A stretch of 64,000 nt of DNA. Source: Serratia sp. AKBS12 (GTDB taxonomy: Bacteria; Pseudomonadota; Gammaproteobacteria; Enterobacterales; Enterobacteriaceae). The position numbers and the translations under genes were made by a program. Below the pieces are notes generated by a model. That model was not told where the DNA came from, made no database searches, and was given only the letters and a program-made list of their open reading frames with translations. The stretch is from positions 1-64,000 of the forward strand of contig NZ_JANUSB010000011.1 of the NCBI RefSeq assembly GCF_024793895.1, read 5' to 3'. This document shows positions 63,205 through 64,000 of the stretch, one piece after another (position 1 is the stretch's first letter; each line of letters opens with the position of its first letter).

Positions 63205-64000
63205 CACTGGCACCCCGCCTTGGCGTAATTTATCGCCTTGTTTTCGCTGCCCTGTGGCAGCCGATAAGAAACTTCGCAGCGCTGCGCTGCGCCACGCCCC
63301 CACACCACCTGCAGCTTGCCGCTGAGCGGCAGGCCGGCCAGGTATACCTGGCCGTTTTCGCCGACGATGCTGGCACCGCTGCCGTTTTCCTGCGCTACCG
63401 TCGCGCCAAACGGCACCGACTTGCCGTTGCCCTGCACTAGCGTCATCAATGCCCTGGCACCAATCCGTGCCATAAACTGCGCGCGCACCAGTGCGCCTTT
63501 GGTTGGCACCACGTTTGCTACCGCATCGTCCAGATCGGCATTGTCCCGCAAGGTAGTCGGGTCAAGCGCCACGCGGTTCAGGCGATAGGTGGTGGCGTAG
63601 GGCACCACCGCATAGCCGCGCCAGTCGGTGCTGACGCCGGTGGCATTTTCAACCTGCACGTCTTTGGCACCGGCGGCGGCGATCAGCACGTTGGTATCGC
63701 CCAGCGGCTGGCTGAAGGTGACGCCGTTGGCGTGGGCAACCACACCGCCGCTCAGCCCGTAGTTAACCTGTCGGTAGCCGTTGCTGTAGCTGTAGCTGGC
63801 GTTGCTGTTGCCGTAGGTGCCCTGATAGGCCAGATTGGCGCTGCCGTTGCCGCCGATGCCATGGTTGCTGTACCCCTGCATCACGCCGTAGGAAAGGTTA
63901 TTGCCGGCCAGCAGGGTGCCGCCGATGCCGGCCTGCTGGGTAAGCTGCCCGTGTGCGTCGGTGTTGGCCGAATAGGTGGCATAAGTCGAATTGGACGAGC
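63204..64000 (-). CDS. Fimbrial usher, C-terminal part (cut by window edge)
   Basis: The open frame runs to the end of the window with no start, giving about 265 residues of the C-terminal part. It contains barrel strands rich in Y, N, S and G (GNSNASYSYSNGYRQVNYGL), then VVPYATTYRLNRVALDPTTL near the plug-to-CTD transition and the usher C-terminal domains (ENGQVYLAGLPLSGKLQVVWG), ending CEVSYRLPQG. It continues beyond 64000. It is a different usher from the complete one and more FimD-like. Confidence 0.9.
   Translation of the reverse strand, partial: SSNSTYATYSANTDAHGQLTQQAGIGGTLLAGNNLSYGVMQGYSNHGIGGNGSANLAYQGTYGNSNASYSYSNGYRQVNYGLSGGVVAHANGVTFSQPLGDTNVLIAAAGAKDVQVENATGVSTDWRGYAVVPYATTYRLNRVALDPTTLRDNADLDDAVANVVPTKGALVRAQFMARIGARALMTLVQGNGKSVPFGATVAQENGSGASIVGENGQVYLAGLPLSGKLQVVWGRGAAQRCEVSYRLPQGSENKAINYAKAGCQ

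Noticed and set aside
1-64000. CRISPR array
   Set aside because: No regularly spaced direct repeats were noticed anywhere in the window.

Overview
The window looks like a chromosomal segment of an enterobacterium, most probably Serratia or a close relative. This rests on the gene order epd-pgk-fbaA-mscS-argO-yggE-argP-rpiA-serA-fau-ssrS-zapA-ygfB-pepP-ubiH-ubiI-gcvTHP, then trhA-ygfZ-sdhE-cptA-fldB-xerD-dsbC-recJ-prfB-lysS, on GC-rich codon use, and on fimbrial clusters at the far end. The genus is an inference from synteny and protein similarity recalled by eye; no search was run.

Layout. 1-2640: a divergent D-malate/tartrate dehydrogenase and LysR pair (dmlA/dmlR-like) plus a small monooxygenase-like protein. 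2641-17510: core central metabolism (erythrose-4-phosphate dehydrogenase, phosphoglycerate kinase, aldolase), the mechanosensitive channel, arginine export with its regulator ArgP, ribose-5-phosphate isomerase, serine biosynthesis, folate salvage with 6S RNA upstream, ZapA and the start of the pepP-ubiH-ubiI group. 17511-23770: ubiI and the glycine cleavage operon. 23770-38430: two accessory catabolic blocks. The first is a GntR-regulated set (SDR, DUF2848 protein, amidase, barrel protein, MFS importer). The second is a DeoR-regulated rare-sugar operon (binding protein, fused ATPase, two permeases, allulose-6-phosphate 3-epimerase, ROK kinase, PfkB kinase), here read as D-allulose or D-allose type. 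38430-49600: core genes again, with a 45-codon creB remnant between cptA and fldB and a textbook RF2 programmed frameshift.

At 49732 a tRNA-Gly(CCC) gene carries the left end of a small low-GC island. A 20-bp copy of its 3' end recurs at 52569-52588, bracketing a DUF2971 protein and a translationally coupled pair of unrecognised genes, with no integrase. The sequence about 95 bp beyond each copy of the tRNA end is related, suggesting tandem integration of two relatives. This is the most likely place for something undescribed.

52827-64000 is fimbrial. One complete minus-strand chaperone-usher operon (major pilin, chaperone, usher, adhesin, second chaperone) sits beside a LuxR-type regulator and a divergent ToxR/CadC-like regulator with a FidL-like partner. 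A broken IS3-family transposase end then separates it from a second cluster (usher cut by the window edge, adhesin-like subunit, minor pilin).

Working together: Cra- and CRP-like boxes precede epd-pgk, ArgP lies beside its argO target, and CTAAT motifs precede gcvT. These fit the wiring known from E. coli. All coordinates, motifs and repeats were read by eye.
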